Assembly (NCBI GenBank): GCA_964346495.1
Contig: CAYFUW010000014.1
Location: forward strand, 1 to 31,273
Length of the DNA stretch: 31,273 nt
Source: JBGZFC01 sp964346495
GTDB taxonomy: Bacteria; Bacteroidota; Bacteroidia; Bacteroidales; Dysgonomonadaceae
Reading direction: 5' to 3'
Shown: positions 7,783 through 16,423 of the stretch, piece after piece
How the letters are laid out: every line of letters starts with the position of its first letter
Numbering within the stretch: position 1 is the first letter of the stretch
Notes under the pieces: model-generated
What the model was told of the DNA's origin: nothing
What the model saw: only the letters and a program-made list of their open reading frames with translations
Database searches by the model: none
Position numbers and translations under genes: made by a program

Positions 7783-9396
7783 CTATTTTTTTGATTTAGT
7801 TTCAGCCGCAGCTTTCATAAAGCTCATGAATAATGGGTTGGGCGATATGACAGTACTGTTGTACTCAGGGTGAAATTGTGTTCCCAAATACCATCTTTTA
7901 TCTGGTACTTCTACAATCTCTACCAGATCTGCATCAGGATTAATTCCTGTTGCTTTCATACCTGCAGCTTCAAACTGGGCTTTGTATTCGTTATTAAATT
8001 CGTATCTGTGTCTATGACGTTCTTTTATTTTTAGTTTTCCGTATGCCTGATGTGCCAATGAACCTTTTTTCAAGATACATTCGTATGCTCCCAATCTCAT
8101 GGTCGCACCTTTGTTAGTGATATGCTTTTGTTCTTCCATTAAGTCTATCACTTTGTGTTTAGCTTTTGGGTCCATTTCTGCCGAATTGGCTTCTTCTATG
8201 CCTAAAACATTTCTTGCGTACTCTATAACCATGCATTGCATACCCAAACAGATACCAAAAGTAGGTATATCATTTTCTCGGGCAAATTTTAAAGCAATAA
8301 ATTTACCTTCAATACCTCTTTGTCCGAATCCCGGTGCAATAACTATACCATCAGTATCTTTTAGTCTTTCTTCTACATTCTCTTCACTTAGTGTTTCAGA
8401 ATGACAAACATCAAGTTCTAATTTTCTATCGTTGTAGATAGCAGCTTGAGATAGAGACTCGTTTATTGATTTATAAGCGTCGGGTAATTCGGCATATTTA
8501 CCTATAAGTTTTATGTTTACCGTTTTTTTAGCATTTCGGCGTTTTTGTAAAAATGCTTTCCATGCGTCCAGATTTGCTTTCTGACGCAATGGCATATTAA
8601 GCTTTTTCAGCACTACCTCATCCATACCTTGTTGTTGCATCATTACCGGCACTTCGTATATGGAAGAAACGTCGATAGACTGCATTACGGCACTTATTTC
8701 GACATTACAAAATAATGCAACTTTGCGAAGTACATCGTTACTTAGTTTTTTTTCTGTTCTAAGTACCAGCATATCAGGTTGAATACCTAACGATTGCAAC
8801 TCTTTTACCGAGTGTTGAGTTGGTTTTGTTTTGACTTCTCCGGCAGCTGCTATATAGGGAACATAAGTCAAGTGTAACGTGAAACAGCTTTTTCCCAATT
8901 CCCATTTTAGTTGTCGTACACTCTCTAAAAACGGTGTAGATTCGATATCACCCACAGTTCCACCTATTTCTGTAATCACGAAATCGAACTTGTTTTTTAT
9001 ACCAAGTTGTTTTACGTTTCGTTTTATTTCGTCGGTAATATGTGGAATAACCTGAACAGTTTTACCAAGATAATCGCCTCTGCGCTCTTTTTCTATTACT
9101 GTCTGATAAACCCTTCCGGTAGTAATATTATTGTCGCGGGTAGTTTGTGTATTAAGGAATCTTTCGTAATGTCCAAGATCAAGGTCTGCTTCGTGTCCGT
9201 CTGCGGTTACAAAACACTCTCCATGTTCATAAGGGTTTAATGTACCAGGATCGACATTGATATATGGGTCGAATTTTTGTATTGTTACCTTATAGCCTCT
9301 GGCTTGTAACAATTTTCCGAGTGATGCTGCAATTATCCCTTTTCCTAGAGAAGATACAACACCTCCGGTAACGAAAATATATTTTGTATCAGCCAC
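7783..9396 (-). CDS. pyrG: CTP synthase
   Basis: A 537-residue enzyme that converts UTP to CTP using ATP and glutamine, the last step of pyrimidine nucleotide synthesis. The N-terminal synthetase domain starts with the P-loop TGGVVSSLGKGI (residues 10-21). The C-terminal class I glutaminase domain has the nucleophile C383 in FGICLGMQ and the H509/E511 pair in QFHPEY. Length matches the family (E. coli 545). The start codon is GTG: no ATG is in frame upstream, and the protein begins with MADTKYIF, a normal N-terminus. A -7 element at 9437-9444 gives a leader of roughly 35 nt. It is followed by yidC. Confidence 0.97.
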   Translation of the reverse strand: MADTKYIFVTGGVVSSLGKGIIAASLGKLLQARGYKVTIQKFDPYINVDPGTLNPYEHGECFVTADGHEADLDLGHYERFLNTQTTRDNNITTGRVYQTVIEKERRGDYLGKTVQVIPHITDEIKRNVKQLGIKNKFDFVITEIGGTVGDIESTPFLESVRQLKWELGKSCFTLHLTYVPYIAAAGEVKTKPTQHSVKELQSLGIQPDMLVLRTEKKLSNDVLRKVALFCNVEISAVMQSIDVSSIYEVPVMMQQQGMDEVVLKKLNMPLRQKANLDAWKAFLQKRRNAKKTVNIKLIGKYAELPDAYKSINESLSQAAIYNDRKLELDVCHSETLSEENVEERLKDTDGIVIAPGFGQRGIEGKFIALKFARENDIPTFGICLGMQCMVIEYARNVLGIEEANSAEMDPKAKHKVIDLMEEQKHITNKGATMRLGAYECILKKGSLAHQAYGKLKIKERHRHRYEFNNEYKAQFEAAGMKATGINPDADLVEIVEVPDKRWYLGTQFHPEYNSTVISPNPLFMSFMKAAAETKSKK

Positions 9397-9436
9397 AATG
9401 ATTGAGTTTTTTATATTGTTTTCGATTTATAAACGG

Positions 9437-9444
9437 CAAAGGTA
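9437..9444 (-). promoter_or_regulatory. -7 element TACCTTTG of pyrG
   Basis: The - strand reads TACCTTTG, a full match to TAnnTTTG, about 40 bp upstream of the pyrG GTG. No -33 TTTG at the usual spacing was seen (a TTTG lies only 13 bp away), so strength is uncertain. It implies that pyrG-yidC is transcribed separately from the rod cluster. Confidence 0.55.
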
Positions 9445-9545
9445 CAAAAAAAACGCACAAAACAGGCTCTTTATTATGCTTTTCTATTTTATGTGTTATT
9501 AAAATGCTACTCTGTTTTGCCTAAATTGAAAAAGTTATTTAATGT

Positions 9546-10490
9546 TTATTTCTTTCTTTTAAAGAAGTAGTGAGTATTTCTGTTTGTTACATCATCAGTA
9601 AATCCATCAATTAAAGCCACTAAACAGTGTGTGTCTGTTTTAGGGTCATATATAAGCTCTTTTACTAAAAAGAAGTTGTCGATTTCTGATGTGTTTTTAA
9701 TGTGAAATCTGGAGCCGTTACATCTTACTATCTTATCGCCAACTAATATATTATTTTCATCATAATAAGAGATGCTTATGTTTTGTGATAACCGTTCTTT
9801 TACCGATTCTTCCAAATCATTTAAATCGATATCAGGTTTTTGTGGAAATTTAAAAACAAATCCATTTCTAATATCGGAAATATAGAATAACTCGTCTGTA
9901 ATTCCGAACTCTTCCTCCAGCACAAGCAAAGTAATTTCTTCGGCAGAGTGTGCCGTTTTGCGATACCTAAGCGATTCGTGAACCATTTCATAAATACTTT
10001 GTGGCAGCGGACCAAATACGCTTGGACGGGTAACTATAATCTCTTCGCCTATACCAACAATCAGGTCGGCATTGCGTCCATTTAGTGCAGGAAAAAGAAG
10101 GTTGAAATGTTCAATTACTACTCTTCGGTTTTTTGAGAGTATTAAATTTACATAGTCTGCAATTTCATACATTTGAGTAAATGCCATCTGAAAACGTATA
10201 TCGAGATGAAATGTAGTAGCGCTTTCTATATCTGTATCGTATAGGTTACGTACCTGCATTATTTTTTGTGGATTAACTATATCGTCATCGTTTGTCAATT
10301 GCAGACCGGGAAACATACCTTTAATAAATGATGATTTACCACCTCCAGGATCACCGATTATTCCGATAAGCTTATCTGTTGAAGTTAAATGTTTTAGAGA
10401 AATATGCTCTCCCAAAAACATTAATTTCTCTTTACTTCGTGGCGCATAATATTGAGCCGAAACCATGTAGTCTTGTGCTAAATTTCTCAT
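9546..10490 (-). CDS. P-loop NTPase-like protein, possible 'alanine-tRNA synthetase second additional domain' protein
   Basis: A 314-residue soluble protein of uncertain function. Residues 46-53 (GDPGGGKS) form a Walker A motif, followed by FIKGMFPGLQLTNDDD. A conserved-looking EHFNLLFP and GVGEE-like GIGEEIIVTRPS follow. The C-terminal third (~residues 200-314) is a separate alpha/beta region with KIVRCNGSRFHIKNT. From memory, close relatives in Clostridia and Bacteroidales carry the product name 'alanine-tRNA synthetase second additional domain-containing protein'; I could not verify this. The gene follows rodA by 47 bp with no visible promoter or terminator between, so it is probably the last gene of the purH/mre unit. 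Its role, in tRNA quality control or cell wall work, is open. Confidence 0.65.
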   Translation of the reverse strand: MRNLAQDYMVSAQYYAPRSKEKLMFLGEHISLKHLTSTDKLIGIIGDPGGGKSSFIKGMFPGLQLTNDDDIVNPQKIMQVRNLYDTDIESATTFHLDIRFQMAFTQMYEIADYVNLILSKNRRVVIEHFNLLFPALNGRNADLIVGIGEEIIVTRPSVFGPLPQSIYEMVHESLRYRKTAHSAEEITLLVLEEEFGITDELFYISDIRNGFVFKFPQKPDIDLNDLEESVKERLSQNISISYYDENNILVGDKIVRCNGSRFHIKNTSEIDNFFLVKELIYDPKTDTHCLVALIDGFTDDVTNRNTHYFFKRKK

Positions 10491-10537
10491 AACAATTTTG
10501 TTTTACAATGCTTTTTGTTGTACTGTTTACACTTTAT

Positions 10538-11995
10538 TTATTTTCGCTTTCTCGATTTATCAATCCTAAGGAAAATAAAAAGCAGAATGGTAAATCCCCA
10601 TAAAGAAGAGCCACCATAACTAAAAAACGGTAACGGAATACCGATTACCGGCATTATGCCTATAACCATACCAATATTAACCATCAGATGGAATAGGAAT
10701 ATACTAACAACGCTATATCCATAAACCCGACCGAATGCTGAAGTCTGTCGTTCAGCCAAAGCTAATAGCCGTAAAATAAAAATTGCGAACAATACAATTA
10801 TTAAAACCGAACCAAGGAAACCCCATTCTTCGCCTATAGTACAGAAGATAAAGTCTGTGTCTTGTTCGGGCACATATTTTAATTTTGTTTGTGTTCCGTT
10901 TAAAAAACCTTTACCAATTAATCCACCTGAACCGATAGCTATTTTTGACTGTCCTACGTGATAGCCCGAACCCAACAAATCTTCCTCCATTCCCAATGTT
11001 ACTTTTATTCGCATCTGTTGGTGTGGTTGCAGAATATCGGTAAATACATACTCCAATGATTCTACAAATGCAACTGAGCCTAAAAGAAACAGAAGGATAA
11101 GCAAGTACTTTTTGCGTCTGAATCTGAGTAGCAGATAAATCAGATAAAGAGCACCGGCTGTAAACGATATTAGTGCAATCCATCCATAGGATATATCGGC
11201 TTTAAAAAAGGATAATATTAAGTTTGCAACAAATGGTATAGCTGCTATAACAAGATAAGTGTAAGCTACCGTTTTCCTTTTTACATAATACCAAATCATT
11301 CCGGCAGCAAACAAAATCATCAATATTGCAGCAATAAATTCGCCTAATGAAACCGGAACTATCTCAGTATCTGAAAATTTAATACCTACTATAAAATATG
11401 TTACAGCTGCTACGCCTAAAAAGAGCACACTTCCCGGCAACCCTTCACGGTAAAGAACCAAAACCAAACTCAAGTAAACCAACGCTGTTCCCGTTTCGCT
11501 TTGTAAAATCACCAGAATAAATGGCAACAAAATTATAGCTGAAACGAGCATTAAACTCTTCCTATTCATCAGTGTGAATCCGTAGGTATTAAAGGTTTTT
11601 GCCAGCATCAGCGCGATAATGAACTTCATAAATTCGGCAGGTTGCAACCGTACAGGACCTATAACCAACCACGAGCGTGAACCTTTAATATCGGGTGCTA
11701 TAAATAGCGTAATAATCAGCAAACTAACACCTATTACATAAAAAAGCAGAGCATATGTTTCGTAAAAAGCAACATCTATTTTTATCAGTGCGAATGCAAG
11801 TAGCAACGAAGTACCAATCCAAACCAACTGCATGCCAGCCCTGCCTGAAAGGTCGAACATACTTACTGCGTTTTCCAAATCAAAACTGGCCGCAAAAATA
11901 TTGAACCAACCCAACACGACAAATAACAGATATAGCAATACTATTACCCGGTCAACTCGTCCTTTTTCGTTTATATTTTCAATATTGCTATTCAT
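10538..11995 (-). CDS. rodA: Rod shape-determining protein RodA (SEDS glycosyltransferase)
   Basis: A 485-residue polytopic membrane protein that polymerises glycan strands of peptidoglycan in the elongasome, with PBP2 as partner. It shows about ten membrane helices and the SEDS signatures: PAEFMKF near residue 117, QTDFIFCTIGEEWGFLGS in the large loop, and the C-terminal PVIGIPLPFFSYGGSS. It is longer than E. coli RodA (370), with extra helices in the middle, as is usual in Bacteroidales. Its ATG overlaps the mrdA stop (TAG) by 8 nt, pointing to coupled translation with its PBP partner. Confidence 0.95.
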   Translation of the reverse strand: MNSNIENINEKGRVDRVIVLLYLLFVVLGWFNIFAASFDLENAVSMFDLSGRAGMQLVWIGTSLLLAFALIKIDVAFYETYALLFYVIGVSLLIITLFIAPDIKGSRSWLVIGPVRLQPAEFMKFIIALMLAKTFNTYGFTLMNRKSLMLVSAIILLPFILVILQSETGTALVYLSLVLVLYREGLPGSVLFLGVAAVTYFIVGIKFSDTEIVPVSLGEFIAAILMILFAAGMIWYYVKRKTVAYTYLVIAAIPFVANLILSFFKADISYGWIALISFTAGALYLIYLLLRFRRKKYLLILLFLLGSVAFVESLEYVFTDILQPHQQMRIKVTLGMEEDLLGSGYHVGQSKIAIGSGGLIGKGFLNGTQTKLKYVPEQDTDFIFCTIGEEWGFLGSVLIIVLFAIFILRLLALAERQTSAFGRVYGYSVVSIFLFHLMVNIGMVIGIMPVIGIPLPFFSYGGSSLWGFTILLFIFLRIDKSRKRK

Positions 11996-13889
11996 TTTTT
12001 GGAGTTGGTGTATTTGTTTTTGTCACACCTTTTCTATACACATAGGGTAGGATAGTGGTGTTTACTATTCTGTTTTCTATATATAAATCGTGCTCGGGAA
12101 TCTCACCTTTAAAATATTTGTGCATCATCAGTCGTGCAATTGGCACAGCATTGCTTGCACCGAAACGTCCGTTTTCCACTATAACTGCAATAGCAACTTT
12201 AGGATTGTCTCGTGGAGCAAAACCCATAAAAAGAGAGTGGTCATCGCCATGCGGGTTCTCGGCAGTTCCTGTTTTTCCGCAAACTATCAAGTCGGGTGCC
12301 AGATTTATACCTCTACAAGTACCGTGTGTAACAGCATCTGCCATTCCGGCAACTGTCAGCTCAAAATGCTCTCTGTTGATATTTGATTCACGGCGATTTG
12401 TATACATAGTATCTAGCGGTAATCCCTTTCTCTCTTTTACAACATGCGGTGTGTAATAGAACCCTCTGTTCGCTATTATTGCAGATAAATTGGCTAATTG
12501 AAGCGGTGTAGAAAGTATTTCGCCTTGACCAATGGCTATAGAGATAATATTGTGAGCATTCCACTTTTCGGTTTTTAATGCCTTTGAGTAGAACTTACTA
12601 TTTGGAATAAATCCTCTCTTTTCGGAAGGTAAATCTACACCCAAACGATAACCAAAGCCAAGGTCTATCATATGCTCTTTCCAAACTTCAAATGCTTCGT
12701 TTGTAGATGAGTATTTTGTTCGGTTATTGAGCATAGCGTTTAAACCGTAACAGAAAAACGAGTTGCACGAAGTTGCCAAAGCATACTGTAATGCCAAAGG
12801 CGAAGCATGTCCGTGACATTTTGGTCTGCCACCTAGTGGCGGATAACCTCCATAGCAGCTGTAGCGAGTTTCGGGTGTGATAATTCCCTCTTGCAGAAAA
12901 ATTAATCCTTGTGTCGGCTTAAATGTAGAACCGGGTGGATACAATCCTGCTACACTCCTGTTGATAAGTGGTTTATAGGGATTTTGTTCCAACTCTAAGT
13001 AGTTTTTACTAAAGTTTTTACCGGTCAGTAGATTAGGGTCGTAACTTGGTGCGGCAACCATGCAGAGAATTTCTCCGGTTTCGGGTTCAATCATAACGAT
13101 AGAGCCGATTTTATTTTGCATCAGATATTCGCCGTAGGCTTGCAGTTCAATATCTATAGACAGTTTAAGGTCTCTTCCCGAAACGGGTAATCTGTCATAT
13201 TCGCCATTTTTATATTTTCCTTGAACTCGTCCATGTGCATCACGCAACAATATCTCCACTCCTTTTTCGCCACGCAAATCCTCTTCGTGCGACAACTCAA
13301 TTCCCGATTTTCCAACATAATCACCTCTTGAATAATATGGGTCGGAATCCATTTTGCTTTTATCTACTTCGGCAATATATCCGAGTATCAAGCCCATATT
13401 GCTTCCGGTATATTGTCTTTCAGTTCTGTTCTGAATATAAATACCGGGAAACTTGTAAAGTTTTTCTTGCAACAGTGCGTACTCTTGAACATCTAATTGC
13501 GACATGAAAAGTTGCGGTGTGTATGATGAATATCCCGGATTTTTTCGTCTGTCGCGCATCTCTTCATTCAATCTGTTGAATGTGGCATTGTCTATATTTA
13601 GCGTGTTGCAGAAATCGAGACTATCAAACTCTTTCATCTCACGCACAACCATCATTACATCGTAGGTGGGTTGGTTATAAACGAGTAGTTTCCCGTTACG
13701 GTCGTATATTGAACCTCGGGAAGGGTAGAGAGTTTTTTTGAAAAAAGCGTTACTATCGGCGAAGTCGCGATATTCGGTTTTTAGTATCTGAAGGTTAAAT
13801 AGTTGCAGGGAATAGACAACAACTATCACTGCTACAATAGCAACGATAACATATTTTCGTTTTGAATATTCCCTGTTTTTATTGTACAC
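11988..13889 (-). CDS. mrdA: Penicillin-binding protein 2 (elongasome transpeptidase)
   Basis: A 633-residue class B PBP that cross-links peptidoglycan during side-wall growth together with RodA. Residues ~13-30 are the membrane anchor. A PBP dimer (pedestal) domain follows (SRGSIYDRNGKLL). The transpeptidase domain has S321-T-F-K324 with the active serine, S374-C-N376, and K539-T-G541. The start codon is GTG, preceded by an AAAGG ribosome binding site at a fitting distance. No early in-frame ATG exists. The gene overlaps mreD by 11 nt upstream and rodA by 8 nt downstream, so mreD, mrdA and rodA are tightly coupled. Confidence 0.96.
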   Translation of the reverse strand: MYNKNREYSKRKYVIVAIVAVIVVVYSLQLFNLQILKTEYRDFADSNAFFKKTLYPSRGSIYDRNGKLLVYNQPTYDVMMVVREMKEFDSLDFCNTLNIDNATFNRLNEEMRDRRKNPGYSSYTPQLFMSQLDVQEYALLQEKLYKFPGIYIQNRTERQYTGSNMGLILGYIAEVDKSKMDSDPYYSRGDYVGKSGIELSHEEDLRGEKGVEILLRDAHGRVQGKYKNGEYDRLPVSGRDLKLSIDIELQAYGEYLMQNKIGSIVMIEPETGEILCMVAAPSYDPNLLTGKNFSKNYLELEQNPYKPLINRSVAGLYPPGSTFKPTQGLIFLQEGIITPETRYSCYGGYPPLGGRPKCHGHASPLALQYALATSCNSFFCYGLNAMLNNRTKYSSTNEAFEVWKEHMIDLGFGYRLGVDLPSEKRGFIPNSKFYSKALKTEKWNAHNIISIAIGQGEILSTPLQLANLSAIIANRGFYYTPHVVKERKGLPLDTMYTNRRESNINREHFELTVAGMADAVTHGTCRGINLAPDLIVCGKTGTAENPHGDDHSLFMGFAPRDNPKVAIAVIVENGRFGASNAVPIARLMMHKYFKGEIPEHDLYIENRIVNTTILPYVYRKGVTKTNTPTPKNE

Positions 13890-14397
13890 TTCTTTCGCCT
13901 TTATAGAGTAATCCGTCTATTGCAAAAATCAGAATAAGTGTCAGCACGAATGATGAACCTAATCGAATAACTGTGTTTAGCAAATTAAACAGAGTGAACG
14001 ACTCGATAAAAAACAACAAGATTTGATGCAAAAAAACGGTAACTATTGTAAATTTAATAAAGTTTGATGCTCCCGAATAAAGTCCCGGAACCAGTTCCTG
14101 AAACTCTTCTTTCGAGTAAAACAGATTCAGAATAGTTTTTCTAAACGCTGCAACAATACAGGTGGCAGTGGCATTTATTCCGGGTGTATTTAAAAAGACA
14201 TCTATAATAAAGCCGAGTAAAAATCCGGCGATAATAACATAATGCTGATTTCTATCCAACGGAAGTTTAATCAGAAAATAGATATAGAGTACAGGAATGG
14301 CTACACCAAAAAGAGTGATACGGTTAAGCAATAACACTTGTAACAGTATCAATATTGTAAACATCAATAGTTCTGTAAAAAAATGGATAGCCTTCAT
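13879..14397 (-). CDS. mreD: Rod shape-determining protein MreD
   Basis: A 172-residue integral membrane protein of the elongasome, with five to six predicted helices and few polar loops. MreD sequences diverge widely. The assignment rests on size, membrane character and its place between mreC (3 bp upstream) and mrdA (11-nt overlap). Typical features include LLNRITLFGVAIPVLYIYFLIKLP near the start (split here between two helices) and the GFIIDVF motif around residue 65, which resembles the G.xxDxF pattern of the family. Confidence 0.9.
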   Translation of the reverse strand: MKAIHFFTELLMFTILILLQVLLLNRITLFGVAIPVLYIYFLIKLPLDRNQHYVIIAGFLLGFIIDVFLNTPGINATATCIVAAFRKTILNLFYSKEEFQELVPGLYSGASNFIKFTIVTVFLHQILLFFIESFTLFNLLNTVIRLGSSFVLTLILIFAIDGLLYKGERSVQ

Positions 14398-14400
14398 AAG

Positions 14401-15243
14401 TTATTTAATCGACTCTTCGAGTTCCTTTTGCTCTTCAAAAAAAAGATCTTCAATTATTAATACATGTTGCAGTGAGTGAAAATCTGTCGCAAGCTGCACA
14501 TCTAACGTATTGAATTTATCATCTTTCGATTTTCCTAATTTATTTACGTAACCTATAACTATATCTTTTGGAAAAATACTCGAAAAGCTCGTAACTACAG
14601 TATCACCCGGCTCAAATGGTTGATGTTTTGGCAGTTCGTTCAGTTGTGCAATTCTTATATTATTTCCATCCCAAGATAGTGAACCCGTATTATCAGAGTG
14701 ATATAACTTGGCACTCAATCTGAATTTTGGGTTAATTACAGGAATTACTACACTTGCATTTTGGGATGCCTTCAAAACAACACCCACTATACCTGTCTGG
14801 GAAATAACTCCCATATCTGCTTTTACTCCATGCAGAGTTCCTCTGTTTAGAGTTATGAAGTTATTGGCACCGGAAAAGCTTATATTTATTACCTCTGCCG
14901 GAATAAAGTTAAACTGAGAATGATAGGTTGAATCTGTAGCAAAAATATCCAACGATGTAGAATCTGTTTTGAAACCAATATGTCGTTGTTTCAAATCGAA
15001 CAGTTCTTTTTCTAAACGAGCGTTGTTTTCCAATAACTCCCTATTGTTTTTTTGCAAATAGAAAAAACTGTTGACTTTGTTGGAAGTGTTGTAAAACCAG
15101 GCTGAAACTTTATTGGCAGAAGTGAGATAGACGCTTCTCTGATATGAGTTATGCGAAAATACGAGATAGAAGCCAAAGACAACCAGTAAGATTGCCAACA
15201 GCCACGAACTATTTCGAATTATAAAATTGAAAAGATTTCGCAT
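14401..15243 (-). CDS. mreC: Rod shape-determining protein MreC
   Basis: A 280-residue bitopic protein that links MreB to PBP2 in the periplasm. Residues 13-30 are the membrane helix and ~61-88 a coiled coil (LQKNNRELLENNARLEKEL). The beta-barrel domains follow, with NRGTLHGVKADMGVISQTGIVG (in parts) and the late VVTSFSSIFPKDIVIGYV. The start MRNLFNFI at 15243 is preferred to an in-frame ATG at 15276, which would add eleven residues encoded inside a strong hairpin (15252-15288). It lies between mreB and mreD, 3 bp from the latter. Confidence 0.95.
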   Translation of the reverse strand: MRNLFNFIIRNSSWLLAILLVVFGFYLVFSHNSYQRSVYLTSANKVSAWFYNTSNKVNSFFYLQKNNRELLENNARLEKELFDLKQRHIGFKTDSTSLDIFATDSTYHSQFNFIPAEVINISFSGANNFITLNRGTLHGVKADMGVISQTGIVGVVLKASQNASVVIPVINPKFRLSAKLYHSDNTGSLSWDGNNIRIAQLNELPKHQPFEPGDTVVTSFSSIFPKDIVIGYVNKLGKSKDDKFNTLDVQLATDFHSLQHVLIIEDLFFEEQKELEESIK

Positions 15244-15251
15244 ATAAATAA

Positions 15252-15288
15252 AACATCGGCCTTTTAATAAATACAAAAGACCGATGTT
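15252..15288 (-). terminator. Hairpin between mreB and mreC, possible attenuator
   Basis: On the - strand AACATCGG (15288-15281) pairs with CCGATGTT (15259-15252). After one mismatch, CTTTT and AAAAG extend the stem by five pairs around a 9-nt loop. A T-rich tail (TTTATTTATATG) runs into the mreC start at 15243. It resembles a leaky intrinsic terminator that would give more mreB than mreCD mRNA, and could also shade the mreC start. The structure is seen; the function is inferred. Confidence 0.6.
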
Positions 15289-15299
15289 GTTTTATGTAA

Positions 15300-16325
15300 T
15301 TATCTCATTAGGAAACTAAACTTGTCGATATTGCGTAGAGCTATTCCTGTTCCTTTTGCAACTACACGCAACGGATCTTCTACAACTTTGAATTGTATTC
15401 CTATTTTTTCTGTAAGTCTTCTGTCTAAGCCTCTTAAAAGAGCGCCACCTCCGGTCAGGTAAATTCCGTTTCTTACAATATCGGCATACAGTTCGGGTGG
15501 TGTTTGCTCTAATGCACTCAACACCGCGGAATCCATTTTTGAAATTGATTTTTCGAGACAGTGTGCTATCTCCTGATAAGATACGGGAACATCCATTGGT
15601 AGAGATGTCATTCTGTTAGGACCATGAACAACAAAATCTTCGGGTGGGTCTTGTAGTTCGGTAACTACCGAGCCGATATTAATTTTTATCTGTTCGGCAG
15701 TGCGTTCTCCAACTTTCATATTGTGTTGACGACCCATATATTCCATTATATCTTCTGTAAGATCGTCTCCTGCGATTTTTATCGATTTATTCGACACGAT
15801 TCCGCCCAACGAGATAACTGCAATTTCTGTAGTACCACCACCTATGTCAACTATCATGTTTCCTTCTGGTGCTTCCACGTCAATACCAATTCCCAAAGCT
15901 GCAGCCATCGGTTCAAAAAGCATATAGACGTCTCTTCCGCCTGCGTGTTCAGTAGAGTCGCGTACGGCACGTATCTCAACTTCGGTACTTCCCGAAGGGA
16001 TACAAACTACTACGCGAAGCGATGGTGCGAAAAGTCCGCCTCTGCTTTTTGTTGCCATTTTTATTATTCCGCGAATCATCTGTTCGGCAGCGTTAAAATC
16101 GGCAATAACACCATCTCTCAATGGTCTTACGGTTTGGATGTTTTCGTGAGTTTTACCATGCATTTGTCTTGCCTTATCACCTAAAGCAATCATTTTATCT
16201 GTTTTACGATCCAACGCTACAATCGATGGCTCGTCGAGTAAAATTTTTCCTGAATTGTTCACAATAATAGAGTTGGCAGTTCCCAGGTCCATTGCCAATT
16301 CTTGTGTAAAAGAAAATAATCCCAT
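15300..16325 (-). CDS. mreB: Rod shape-determining protein MreB (bacterial actin)
   Basis: A 341-residue actin homologue that polymerises under the membrane and guides the elongasome. It shows the actin-fold signatures: DLGTANS (phosphate 1) at residues 13-19, the phosphate 2 motif in MIVDIGGGTTEIAVISLGG, and the adenosine motif in GIYLTGGGALLRGLD near the C-terminus. Length is normal (E. coli 347). The gene follows purH by 98 bp. No TAnnTTTG element was found in that gap, so transcription from the purH promoter is likely. Confidence 0.97.
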   Translation of the reverse strand: MGLFSFTQELAMDLGTANSIIVNNSGKILLDEPSIVALDRKTDKMIALGDKARQMHGKTHENIQTVRPLRDGVIADFNAAEQMIRGIIKMATKSRGGLFAPSLRVVVCIPSGSTEVEIRAVRDSTEHAGGRDVYMLFEPMAAALGIGIDVEAPEGNMIVDIGGGTTEIAVISLGGIVSNKSIKIAGDDLTEDIMEYMGRQHNMKVGERTAEQIKINIGSVVTELQDPPEDFVVHGPNRMTSLPMDVPVSYQEIAHCLEKSISKMDSAVLSALEQTPPELYADIVRNGIYLTGGGALLRGLDRRLTEKIGIQFKVVEDPLRVVAKGTGIALRNIDKFSFLMR

Positions 16326-16423
16326 ATTATTACTATTTAGCCTTTTGGTTGCTAACCGCAGGCTTATTTTTTATGATGTTTTTATTAATGTTACGTTTCC
16401 TATTTGTTATAACCGTATAGTTA

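Noticed and set aside
12055..12456. 133-codon frame on the + strand opposite mrdA
   Set aside because: It is antisense to the conserved PBP2 transpeptidase domain, shows no domain or ribosome binding site, and is explained by codon bias of the real gene.
15244..15276. Upstream in-frame ATG for mreC adding eleven residues
   Set aside because: It lies inside the intergenic hairpin, and the protein from 15243 already has a typical MreC N-terminus.
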